Shown here: in pieces, positions 51,489 through 63,032 of the stretch
Layout: every line of letters begins with the position of its first letter
Numbering within the stretch: the stretch's first letter is position 1
Notes under the pieces: generated by a model
Told to the model about the DNA's origin: nothing
Databases searched by the model: none
The model's input: the letters and a program-made list of their open reading frames with translations, nothing else
Program-made: the position numbers and the translations under genes
From: Cyprinodon diabolis
Lineage: Eukaryota > Chordata > Actinopteri > Cyprinodontiformes > Cyprinodontidae
NCBI GenBank assembly: GCA_030533445.1
Contig: JARPUW010000287.1
Span: 62,001-126,000 of the forward strand
DNA: 64,000 nt
Direction: 5' to 3'

Positions 51489-52553
51489 GCTTGGAACCAA
51501 AAATATCTGCTCAAATCTACTTTATATTGTTAGTTTTCAGCTCTAGATGATTGCCAGAAAAGATCATGGCTGTATCATTAATGGTTTGTCTGTTACAACT
51601 CCAGAGGCCAAAATGGCATTATCTCACTGTGAAATAAGCGTTTTGGCCTCAACCTTCTGATTTGAAGCTGGGAACCAAAAACATCTGCTCAAATCTACTT
51701 TATATTGTTAGTTTTCAGCTCTAGATGATTGCCAGAAAAGATCATGACTGTATCATTAATGGTTTGTCTTTTACAACTCCAGAGGCCAAAATGGCATTAT
51801 CTCACTGTGAAAAGAGCGTTTTGGCCTCAACCTTCTGATTTGAAGCTGGGAACCAAAAACATCTGCTCAAATCTACTTTATATTGTTAGTTTTCAGCTCT
51901 AGATGATTGCCAGAAAAGATCATGGCTGTATCATTAATGGTTTGTCTGTTACAACTCCAGAGGCCAAAATGGCATTATCTCACTGTGAAAAGAGCGTTTT
52001 GGCCTCAACTTCTGATTTGAAGCTTGAAAATAAAAACATCTGCTCAAATCTACTTTATATTGTTAGTTTTTAGCTCTAGATGATTGCCAGAAAAGATCAT
52101 GGCTGTATCATTAATGGTTTGTCTGTTACAACTCCAGAGGCCAAAATGGCATTATCTCACTGTGAAAAGAGCGTTTTGGCCTCAACTTCTGATTTGAAGC
52201 TTGGAACCAAAAACATCTGCTCAAATCTACTTTATATTGTTAGTTTTCAGCTCTAGATGATTGCCAGAAAAGATCATGGCTGTATCATTAATGGTTTGTC
52301 TGTTACAACTCCAGAGGCCAAAATGGCATTATCTCACTGTGAAAAGAGCGTTTTGGCCTCAACCTTCTGATTTGAAGCTTGGAACCAAAAACATCTGCTC
52401 AAAACTACTTTATATTGTTAGTTTTCAGCTCTAGATGATTGTCAGAAAAGATCATGGCTGTGTCATTAATGGTTTGTCTGTTACAACTCCAGAGGCCAAA
52501 ATGGCATTATCTCACTGTGAAAAGAACGTTTTGGCCTCAAAATCTGATTTGAA
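51489..52553 (+). repeat. 6-monomer unit (positions 15-20)
   Basis: Only positions 15, 16, 17, 18 (X at 52022), 19 and 20, 1,065 bp, ending with an intact position 20 and followed by CTGTAT monomer 1. Two X monomers therefore lie just 1,065 bp apart (50957 and 52022), the closest pair in the window. Confidence 0.92.
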
Positions 52554-55500
52554 GCTTGGAACCAAAAACATCTGCTCAAATCTACTGTATATTGTTAGTT
52601 TTCAGCTCTAGATGATTGCCAGAAAAGATCATGGCTGTATCATTAATGGTTTGTCTGTTACAACTCCAGAGGCCAAAATGGCATTATCTCACTGTGAAAA
52701 GAGCGTTTTGGCCTCAACCTTCTGATTTGAAGCTGGGAACCAAAAACATCTGCTCAAATCTACTTTATATTGTTAGTTTTCAGCTCTAGATGATTGCCAG
52801 AAAAGATCATGGCTGTATCATTAATGGTTTGTCTGTTACAACTCCAGAGGCCAAAATGGCATTATCTCACTGTGAAAAGAGCGTTTTGGCCTCAATTTCT
52901 GATTTGAAGCTTGGAACCAAAAACATCTGCTCAAATCTACTTTATATTGTTAGTTTTCAGCTCTAGATGATTGCCAGAAAAGATCATGGCTGTATCATTA
53001 ATGGTTTGTCTGTTACAACTCCAGAGGACAAAATGGCATTATCTCACTGTGAAAAGAGCGTTTTGGCCTCAACCTTCTGATTTGAAGCTGGGAACCAAAA
53101 ACATCTGCTCAAATCTACTTTATATTGTTAGTTTTCAGCTCTAGATGATTGCCAGAAAAGATCATGGCTGTATCATTAATGGTTTGTCTGTTACAACTCC
53201 AGAGGCCAAAATGGCATTATCTCACTGTGAAAAGAGCGTTTTGGCCTCAACTTCTGATTTGAAGCTTGGAACCAAAAACATCTGCTCAAATCTACTTTAT
53301 ATTGTTAGTTTTCAGCTCTAGATGATTGCCAGAAAAGATCATGGCTGTATCATTAATGGTTTGTCTGTTACAACTCCAGAGGCCAAAATGGCATTATCTC
53401 ACTGTGAAATAAGCGTTTTGGCCTCAACCTTCTGATTTGAAGCTGGGAACCAAAAACATCTGCTCAAATCTACTTTATATTGTTAGTTTTCAGCTCTAGA
53501 TGATTGCCAGAAAAGATCATGGCTGTATCATTAATGGTTTGTCTTTTACAACTCCAGAGGCCAAAATGGCATTATCTCACTGTGAAAAGAGCGTTTTGGC
53601 CTCAACCTTCTGATTTGAAGCTGGGAACCAAAAACATCTGCTCAAATCTACTTTATATTGTTAGTTTTCAGCTCTAGATGATTGCCAGAAAAGATCATGG
53701 CTGTATCATTAATGGTTTGTCTGTTACAACTCCAGAGGCCAAAATGGCATTATCTCACTGTGAAAAGAGCGTTTTGGCCTCAACTTCTGATTTGAAGCTT
53801 GGAACCAAAAACATCTGCTCAAATCTACTTTATATTGTTAGTTTTCAGCTCTAGATGATTGCCAGAAAAGATCATGGCTGTATCATTAATGGTTTGTCTG
53901 TTACAACTCCAGAGGCCAAAATGGCATTATCTCACTGTGAAATAAGCGTTTTGGCCTCAACCTTCTGATTTGAAGCTGGGAACCAAAAACATCTGCTCAA
54001 ATCTACTTTATATTGTTAGTTTTCAGCTCTAGATGATTGCCAGAAAAGATCATGACTGTATCATTAATGGTTTGTCTTTTACAACTCCAGAGGCCAAAAT
54101 GGCATTATCTCACTGTGAAAAGAGCGTTTTGGCCTCAACCTTCTGATTTGAAGCTGGGAACCAAAAACATCTGCTCAAATCTACTTTATATTGTTAGTTT
54201 TCAGCTCTAGATGATTGCCAGAAAAGATCATGGCTGTATCATTAATAGTTTGTCTGTTACAACTCCAGAGGCCAAAATGGCATTATCTCACTGTGAAATG
54301 AGCGTTTTGGCCTCAACCTTCTGATTTGAAGCTGGGAACCAAAAACATCTGCTCAAATCTACTTTATATTGTTAGTTTTCAGCTCTAGATGATTGCCAGA
54401 AAAGATCATGGCTGTATCATTAATGGTTTGTCTGTTACAACTCCAGAGGCCAAAATGGCATTATCTCACTGTGAAAAGAGCGTTTTGGCCTCAATTTCTG
54501 ATTTGAAGCTTGGAACCAAAAACATCTGCTCAAATCTACTTTATATTGTTAGTTTTCAGCTCTAGATGATTGCCAGAAAAGATCATGGCTGTATCATTAA
54601 TGGTTTGTCTGTTACAACTCCAGAGGCCAAAATGGCATTATCTCACTGTGAAAAGAGCGTTTTGGCCTCAACCTTCTGATTTGAAGCTGGGAACCAAAAA
54701 CATCTGCTCAAATCTACTTTATATTGTTAGTTTTCAGCTCTAGATGATTGCCAGAAAAGATCATGGCTGTATCATTAATGGTTTGTCTGTTACAACTCCA
54801 GAGGCCAAAATGGCATTATCTCACTGTGAAAAGAGCTTTTTGGACTCAACCTTCTGATTTGAAGCTGGGAACCAAAAACATCTGCTCAAATCTACTTTAT
54901 ATTGTTAGTTTTCAGCTCTAGATGATTGCCAGAAAAGATCATGGCTGTATCATTAATGGTTTGTCTGTTACAACTCCAGAGGCCAAAATGGCATTATCTC
55001 ACTGTGAAAAGAGCGTTTTGGCCTCAACTTCTGATTTGAAGCTTGGAACCAAAAATATCTGCTCAAATCTACTTTATATTGTTAGTTTTCAGCTCTAGAT
55101 GATTGCCAGAAAAGATCATGGCTGTATCATTAATGGTTTGTCTGTTACAACTCCAGAGGCCAAAATGGCATTATCTCACTGTGAAATAAGCGTTTTGGCC
55201 TCAACCTTCTGATTTGAAGCTGGGAACCAAAAACATCTGCTCAAATCTACTTTATATTGTTAGTTTTCAGCTCTAGATGATTGCCAGAAAAGATCATGAC
55301 TGTATCATTAATGGTTTGTCTTTTACAACTCCAGAGGCCAAAATGGCATTATATCACTGTGAAAAGAGCGTTTTGGCCTCAACCTTCTGATTTGAAGCTG
55401 GGAACCAAAAACATCTGCTCAAATCTACTTTATATTGTTAGTTTTCAGCTCTAGATGATTGCCAGAAAAGATCATGGCTGTATCATTAATGGTTTGTCTG

Positions 55501-56283
55501 TTACAACTCCAGAGGCCAAAATGGCATTATCTCACTGTGAAAAGAGCTTTTTGGACTCAACCTTCTGATTTGAAGCTGGGAACCAAAAACATCTGCTCAA
55601 ATCTACTTTATATTGTTAGTTTTCAGCTCTAGATGATTGCCAGAAAAGATCATGGCTGTATCATTAATGGTTTGTCTGTTACAACTCCAGAGGCCAAAAT
55701 GGCATTATCTCACTGTGAAAAGAGCGTTTTGGCCTCAACTTCTGATTTGAAGCTTGAAAATAAAAACATCTGCTCAAATCTACTTTATATTGTTAGTTTT
55801 TAGCTCTAGATGATTGCCAGAAAAGATCATGGCTGTATCATTAATGGTTTGTCTGTTACAACTCCAGAGGCCAAAATGGCATTATCTCACTGTGAAAAGA
55901 GCGTTTTGGCCTCAACTTCTGATTTGAAGCTTGGAACCAAAAACATCTGCTCAAATCTACTTTATATTGTTAGTTTTCAGCTCTAGATGATTGCCAGAAA
56001 AGATCATGGCTGTATCATTAATGGTTTGTCTGTTACAACTCCAGAGGCCAAAATGGCATTATCTCACTGTGAAAAGAGCGTTTTGGCCTCAACCTTCTGA
56101 TTTGAAGCTTGGAACCAAAAACATCTGCTCAAAACTACTTTATATTGTTAGTTTTCAGCTCTAGATGATTGTCAGAAAAGATCATGGCTGTGTCATTAAT
56201 GGTTTGTCTGTTACAACTCCAGAGGCCAAAATGGCATTATCTCACTGTGAAAAGAACGTTTTGGCCTCAAAATCTGATTTGAA
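52554..56283 (+). repeat. 21-mer HOR, marked subtype with one extra monomer (3,730 bp)
   Basis: Carries the three subtype markers: GAGGACAAAA at 53024, TTGGACTC at about 54841, ATATCACTG at about 55352. Order is canonical except for one additional F-type monomer (55397-55574) between positions 16 and 17. X at 55752. Confidence 0.93.
55397..55574 (+). repeat. Extra position-13-type monomer between 16 and 17
   Basis: G start, AGCTTTTT and TTGGACTC, the same private combination as position 13 of this very HOR (about 54841), so the donor is the local copy or a sister of the same subtype. It adds exactly one 178-bp monomer. Because positions 14 and 17 look alike, it could equally be a 17/13 then 14/17 double switch. 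Confidence 0.9.
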
Positions 56284-59200
56284 GCTTGGAACCAAAAACA
56301 TCTGCTCAAATCTACTGTATATTGTTAGTTTTCAGCTCTAGATGATTGCCAGAAAAGATCATGGCTGTATCATTAATGGTTTGTCTGTTACAACTCCAGA
56401 GGCCAAAATGGCATTATCTCACTGTGAAAAGAGCGTTTTGGCCTCAACCTTCTGATTTGAAGCTGGGAACCAAAAACATCTGCTCAAATCTACTTTATAT
56501 TGTTAGTTTTCAGCTCTAGATGATTGCCAGAAAAGATCATGGCTGTATCATTAATGGTTTGTCTGTTACAACTCCAGAGGCCAAAATGGCATTATCTCAC
56601 TGTGAAAAGAGCGTTTTGGCCTCAATTTCTGATTTGAAGCTTGGAACCAAAAACATCTGCTCAAATCTACTTTATATTGTTAGTTTTCAGCTCTAGATGA
56701 TTGCCAGAAAAGATCATGGCTGTATCATTAATGGTTTGTCTGTTACAACTCCAGAGGCCAAAATGGCATTATCTCACTGTGAAAAGAGCGTTTTGGCCTC
56801 AACCTTCTGATTTGAAGCTGGGAACCAAAAACATCTGCTCAAATCTACTTTATATTGTTAGTTTTCAGCTCTAGATGATTGCCAGAAAAGATCATGGCTG
56901 TATCATTAATGGTTTGTCTGTTACAACTCCAGAGGCCAAAATGGCATTATCTCACTGTGAAAAGAGCGTTTTGGCCTCAACTTCTGATTTGAAGCTTGGA
57001 ACCAAAAACATCTGCTCAAATCTACTTTATATTGTTAGTTTTCAGCTCTAGATGATTGCCAGAAAAGATCATGGCTGTATCATTAATGGTTTGTCTGTTA
57101 CAACTCCAGAGGCCAAAATGGCATTATCTCACTGTGAAATAAGCGTTTTGGCCTCAACCTTCTGATTTGAAGCTGGGAACCAAAAACATCTGCTCAAATC
57201 TACTTTATATTGTTAGTTTTCAGCTCTAGATGATTGCCAGAAAAGATCATGGCTGTATCATTAATGGTTTGTCTTTTACAACTCCAGAGGCCAAAATGGC
57301 ATTATCTCACTGTGAAAAGAGCGTTTTGGCCTCAACCTTCTGATTTGAAGCTGGGAACCAAAAACATCTGCTCAAATCTACTTTATATTGTTAGTTTTCA
57401 GCTCTAGATGATTGCCAGAAAAGATCATGGCTGTATCATTAATGGTTTGTCTGTTACAACTCCAGAGGCCAAAATGGCATTATCTCACTGTGAAAAGAGC
57501 GTTTTGGCCTCAACTTCTGATTTGAAGCTTGGAACCAAAAACATCTGCTCAAATCTACTTTATATTGTTAGTTTTCAGCTCTAGATGATTGCCAGAAAAG
57601 ATCATGGCTGTATCATTAATGGTTTGTCTGTTACAACTCCAGAGGCCAAAATGGCATTATCTCACTGTGAAATAAGCGTTTTGGCCTCAACCTTCTGATT
57701 TGAAGCTGGGAACCAAAAACATCTGCTCAAATCTACTTTATATTGTTAGTTTTCAGCTCTAGATGATTGCCAGAAAAGATCATGACTGTATCATTAATGG
57801 TTTGTCTTTTACAACTCCAGAGGCCAAAATGGCATTATCTCACTGTGAAAAGAGCGTTTTGGCCTCAACCTTCTGATTTGAAGCTGGGAACCAAAAACAT
57901 CTGCTCAAATCTACTTTATATTGTTAGTTTTCAGCTCTAGATGATTGCCAGAAAAGATCATGGCTGTATCATTAATAGTTTGTCTGTTACAACTCCAGAG
58001 GCCAAAATGGCATTATCTCACTGTGAAATGAGCGTTTTGGCCTCAACCTTCTGATTTGAAGCTGGGAACCAAAAACATCTGCTCAAATCTACTTTATATT
58101 GTTAGTTTTCAGCTCTAGATGATTGCCAGAAAAGATCATGGCTGTATCATTAATGGTTTGTCTGTTACAACTCCAGAGGCCAAAATGGCATTATCTCACT
58201 GTGAAAAGAGCGTTTTGGCCTCAATTTCTGATTTGAAGCTTGGAACCAAAAACATCTGCTCAAATCTACTTTATATTGTTAGTTTTCAGCTCTAGATGAT
58301 TGCCAGAAAAGATCATGGCTGTATCATTAATGGTTTGTCTGTTACAACTCCAGAGGCCAAAATGGCATTATCTCACTGTGAAAAGAGCGTTTTGGCCTCA
58401 ACCTTCTGATTTGAAGCTGGGAACCAAAAACATCTGCTCAAATCTACTTTATATTGTTAGTTTTCAGCTCTAGATGATTGCCAGAAAAGATCATGGCTGT
58501 ATCATTAATGGTTTGTCTGTTACAACTCCAGAGGCCAAAATGGCATTATCTCACTGTGAAAAGAGCTTTTTGGCCTCAACCTTCTGATTTGAAGCTGGGA
58601 ACCAAAAACATCTGCTCAAATCTACTTTATATTGTTAGTTTTCAGCTCTAGATGATTGCCAGAAAAGATCATGGCTGTATCATTAATGGTTTGTCTGTTA
58701 CAACTCCAGAGGCCAAAATGGCATTATCTCACTGTGAAAAGAGCGTTTTGGCCTCAACTTCTGATTTGAAGCTTGGAACCAAAAATATCTGCTCAAATCT
58801 ACTTTATATTGTTAGTTTTCAGCTCTAGATGATTGCCAGAAAAGATCATGGCTGTATCATTAATGGTTTGTCTGTTACAACTCCAGAGGCCAAAATGGCA
58901 TTATCTCACTGTGAAATAAGCGTTTTGGCCTCAACCTTCTGATTTGAAGCTGGGAACCAAAAACATCTGCTCAAATCTACTTTATATTGTTAGTTTTCAG
59001 CTCTAGATGATTGCCAGAAAAGATCATGACTGTATCATTAATGGTTTGTCTTTTACAACTCCAGAGGCCAAAATGGCATTATCTCACTGTGAAAAGAGCG
59101 TTTTGGCCTCAACCTTCTGATTTGAAGCTGGGAACCAAAAACATCTGCTCAAATCTACTTTATATTGTTAGTTTTCAGCTCTAGATGATTGCCAGAAAAG

Positions 59201-59835
59201 ATCATGGCTGTATCATTAATGGTTTGTCTGTTACAACTCCAGAGGCCAAAATGGCATTATCTCACTGTGAAAAGAGCGTTTTGGCCTCAACTTCTGATTT
59301 GAAGCTTGAAAATAAAAACATCTGCTCAAATCTACTTTATATTGTTAGTTTTTAGCTCTAGATGATTGCCAGAAAAGATCATGGCTGTATCATTAATGGT
59401 TTGTCTGTTACAACTCCAGAGGCCAAAATGGCATTATCTCACTGTGAAAAGAGCGTTTTGGCCTCAACTTCTGATTTGAAGCTTGGAACCAAAAACATCT
59501 GCTCAAATCTACTTTATATTGTTAGTTTTCAGCTCTAGATGATTGCCAGAAAAGATCATGGCTGTATCATTAATGGTTTGTCTGTTACAACTCCAGAGGC
59601 CAAAATGGCATTATCTCACTGTGAAAAGAGCGTTTTGGCCTCAACCTTCTGATTTGAAGCTTGGAACCAAAAACATCTGCTCAAAACTACTTTATATTGT
59701 TAGTTTTCAGCTCTAGATGATTGTCAGAAAAGATCATGGCTGTGTCATTAATGGTTTGTCTGTTACAACTCCAGAGGCCAAAATGGCATTATCTCACTGT
59801 GAAAAGAACGTTTTGGCCTCAAAATCTGATTTGAA
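56284..59835 (+). repeat. Full 20-mer HOR (3,552 bp), unmarked
   Basis: All 20 positions in canonical order without the GAGGAC, GGACTC or ATATCAC markers. X at 59304. With the 26444 and 34437 units it gives the modal HOR length of 3,552 bp. Confidence 0.95.
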
Positions 59836-62800
59836 GCTTGGAACCAAAAACATCTGCTCAAATCTACTGTATATTGTTAGTTTTCAGCTCTAGATGATTG
59901 CCAGAAAAGATCATGGCTGTATCATTAATGGTTTGTCTGTTACAACTCCAGAGGCCAAAATGGCATTATCTCACTGTGAAAAGAGCGTTTTGGCCTCAAC
60001 CTTCTGATTTGAAGCTGGGAACCAAAAACATCTGCTCAAATCTACTTTATATTGTTAGTTTTCAGCTCTAGATGATTGCCAGAAAAGATCATGGCTGTAT
60101 CATTAATGGTTTGTCTGTTACAACTCCAGAGGCCAAAATGGCATTATCTCACTGTGAAAAGAGCGTTTTGGCCTCAATTTCTGATTTGAAGCTTGGAACC
60201 AAAAACATCTGCTCAAATCTACTTTATATTGTTAGTTTTCAGCTCTAGATGATTGCCAGAAAAGATCATGGCTGTATCATTAATGGTTTGTCTGTTACAA
60301 CTCCAGAGGCCAAAATGGCATTATCTCACTGTGAAAAGAGCGTTTTGGCCTCAACCTTCTGATTTGAAGCTGGGAACCAAAAACATCTGCTCAAATCTAC
60401 TTTATATTGTTAGTTTTCAGCTCTAGATGATTGCCAGAAAAGATCATGGCTGTATCATTAATGGTTTGTCTGTTACAACTCCAGAGGCCAAAATGGCATT
60501 ATCTCACTGTGAAAAGAGCGTTTTGGCCTCAACTTCTGATTTGAAGCTTGGAACCAAAAACATCTGCTCAAATCTACTTTATATTGTTAGTTTTCAGCTC
60601 TAGATGATTGCCAGAAAAGATCATGGCTGTATCATTAATGGTTTGTCTGTTACAACTCCAGAGGCCAAAATGGCATTATCTCACTGTGAAATAAGCGTTT
60701 TGGCCTCAACCTTCTGATTTGAAGCTGGGAACCAAAAACATCTGCTCAAATCTACTTTATATTGTTAGTTTTCAGCTCTAGATGATTGCCAGAAAAGATC
60801 ATGGCTGTATCATTAATGGTTTGTCTTTTACAACTCCAGAGGCCAAAATGGCATTATCTCACTGTGAAATAAGCGTTTTGGCCTCAACCTTCTGATTTGA
60901 AGCTGGGAACCAAAAACATCTGCTCAAATCTACTTTATATTGTTAGTTTTCAGCTCTAGATGATTGCCAGAAAAGATCATGACTGTATCATTAATGGTTT
61001 GTCTTTTACAACTCCAGAGGCCAAAATGGCATTATCTCACTGTGAAAAGAGCGTTTTGGCCTCAACCTTCTGATTTGAAGCTGGGAACCAAAAACATCTG
61101 CTCAAATCTACTTTATATTGTTAGTTTTCAGCTCTAGATGATTGCCAGAAAAGATCATGGCTGTATCATTAATAGTTTGTCTGTTACAACTCCAGAGGCC
61201 AAAATGGCATTATCTCACTGTGAAATGAGCGTTTTGGCCTCAACCTTCTGATTTGAAGCTGGGAACCAAAAACATCTGCTCAAATCTACTTTATATTGTT
61301 AGTTTTCAGCTCTAGATGATTGCCAGAAAAGATCATGGCTGTATCATTAATGGTTTGTCTGTTACAACTCCAGAGGCCAAAATGGCATTATCTCACTGTG
61401 AAAAGAGCGTTTTGGCCTCAATTTCTGATTTGAAGCTTGGAACCAAAAACATCTGCTCAAATCTACTTTATATTGTTAGTTTTCAGCTCTAGATGATTGC
61501 CAGAAAAGATCATGGCTGTATCATTAATGGTTTGTCTGTTACAACTCCAGAGGCCAAAATGGCATTATCTCACTGTGAAAAGAGCGTTTTGGCCTCAACC
61601 TTCTGATTTGAAGCTGGGAACCAAAAACATCTGCTCAAATCTACTTTATATTGTTAGTTTTCAGCTCTAGATGATTGCCAGAAAAGATCATGGCTGTATC
61701 ATTAATGGTTTGTCTGTTACAACTCCAGAGGCCAAAATGGCATTATCTCACTGTGAAAAGAGCTTTTTGGCCTCAACCTTCTGATTTGAAGCTGGGAACC
61801 AAAAACATCTGCTCAAATCTACTTTATATTGTTAGTTTTCAGCTCTAGATGATTGCCAGAAAAGATCATGGCTGTATCATTAATGGTTTGTCTGTTACAA
61901 CTCCAGAGGCCAAAATGGCATTATCTCACTGTGAAAAGAGCGTTTTGGCCTCAACTTCTGATTTGAAGCTTGGAACCAAAAATATCTGCTCAAATCTACT
62001 TTATATTGTTAGTTTTCAGCTCTAGATGATTGCCAGAAAAGATCATGGCTGTATCATTAATGGTTTGTCTGTTACAACTCCAGAGGCCAAAATGGCATTA
62101 TCTCACTGTGAAATAAGCGTTTTGGCCTCAACCTTCTGATTTGAAGCTGGGAACCAAAAACATCTGCTCAAATCTACTTTATATTGTTAGTTTTCAGCTC
62201 TAGATGATTGCCAGAAAAGATCATGACTGTATCATTAATGGTTTGTCTTTTACAACTCCAGAGGCCAAAATGGCATTATCTCACTGTGAAAAGAGCGTTT
62301 TGGCCTCAACCTTCTGATTTGAAGCTGGGAACCAAAAACATCTGCTCAAATCTACTTTATATTGTTAGTTTTCAGCTCTAGATGATTGCCAGAAAAGATC
62401 ATGGCTGCATCATTAATGGTTTGTCTGTTACAACTCCAGAGGCCAAAATGGCATTATCTCACTGTGAAAAGAGCGTTTTGGCCTCAACTTCTGATTTGAA
62501 GCTTGAAAATAAAAACATCTGCTCAAATCTACTTTATATTGTTAGTTTTTAGCTCTAGATGATTGCCAGAAAAGATCATGGCTGTATCATTAATGGTTTG
62601 TCTGTTACAACTCCAGAGGCCAAAATGGCATTATCTCACTGTGAAAAGAGCGTTTTGGCCTCAACTTCTGATTTGAAGCTTGGAACCAAAAACATCTGCT
62701 CAAATCTACTTTATATTGTTAGTTTTCAGCTCTAGATGATTGCCAGAAAAGATCATGGCTGTATCATTAATGGTTTGTCTGTTACAACTCCAGAGGCCAA

Positions 62801-63032
62801 AATGGCATTATCTCACTGTGAAAAGAGCGTTTTGGCCTCAACCTTCTGATTTGAAGCTTGGAACCAAAAACATCTGCTCAAAACTACTTTATATTGTTAG
62901 TTTTCAGCTCTAGATGATTGTCAGAAAAGATCATGGCTGTGTCATTAATGGTTTGTCTGTTACAACTCCAGAGGCCAAAATGGCATTATCTCACTGTGAA
63001 AAGAACGTTTTGGCCTCAAAATCTGATTTGAA
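59836..63032 (+). repeat. 18-mer HOR (3,197 bp)
   Basis: Positions 1 to 5, a 6/8 hybrid, then 9 to 20. X at 62501. Position 17 has a singleton GGCTGCATC for GGCTGTATC (about 62407). Two monomers are lost relative to the 20-mer. Confidence 0.93.
60724..60901 (+). repeat. Hybrid monomer 6/8
   Basis: G start, TGGCTG and TCTTTT of position 6, then AAATAAGCG and CAACC of position 8; the next monomer is position 9 (TGACTG-TCTTTT). The switch lies between 60827 and 60869, a 43-bp interval holding the left inverted-repeat arm and part of its loop. Confidence 0.92.
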
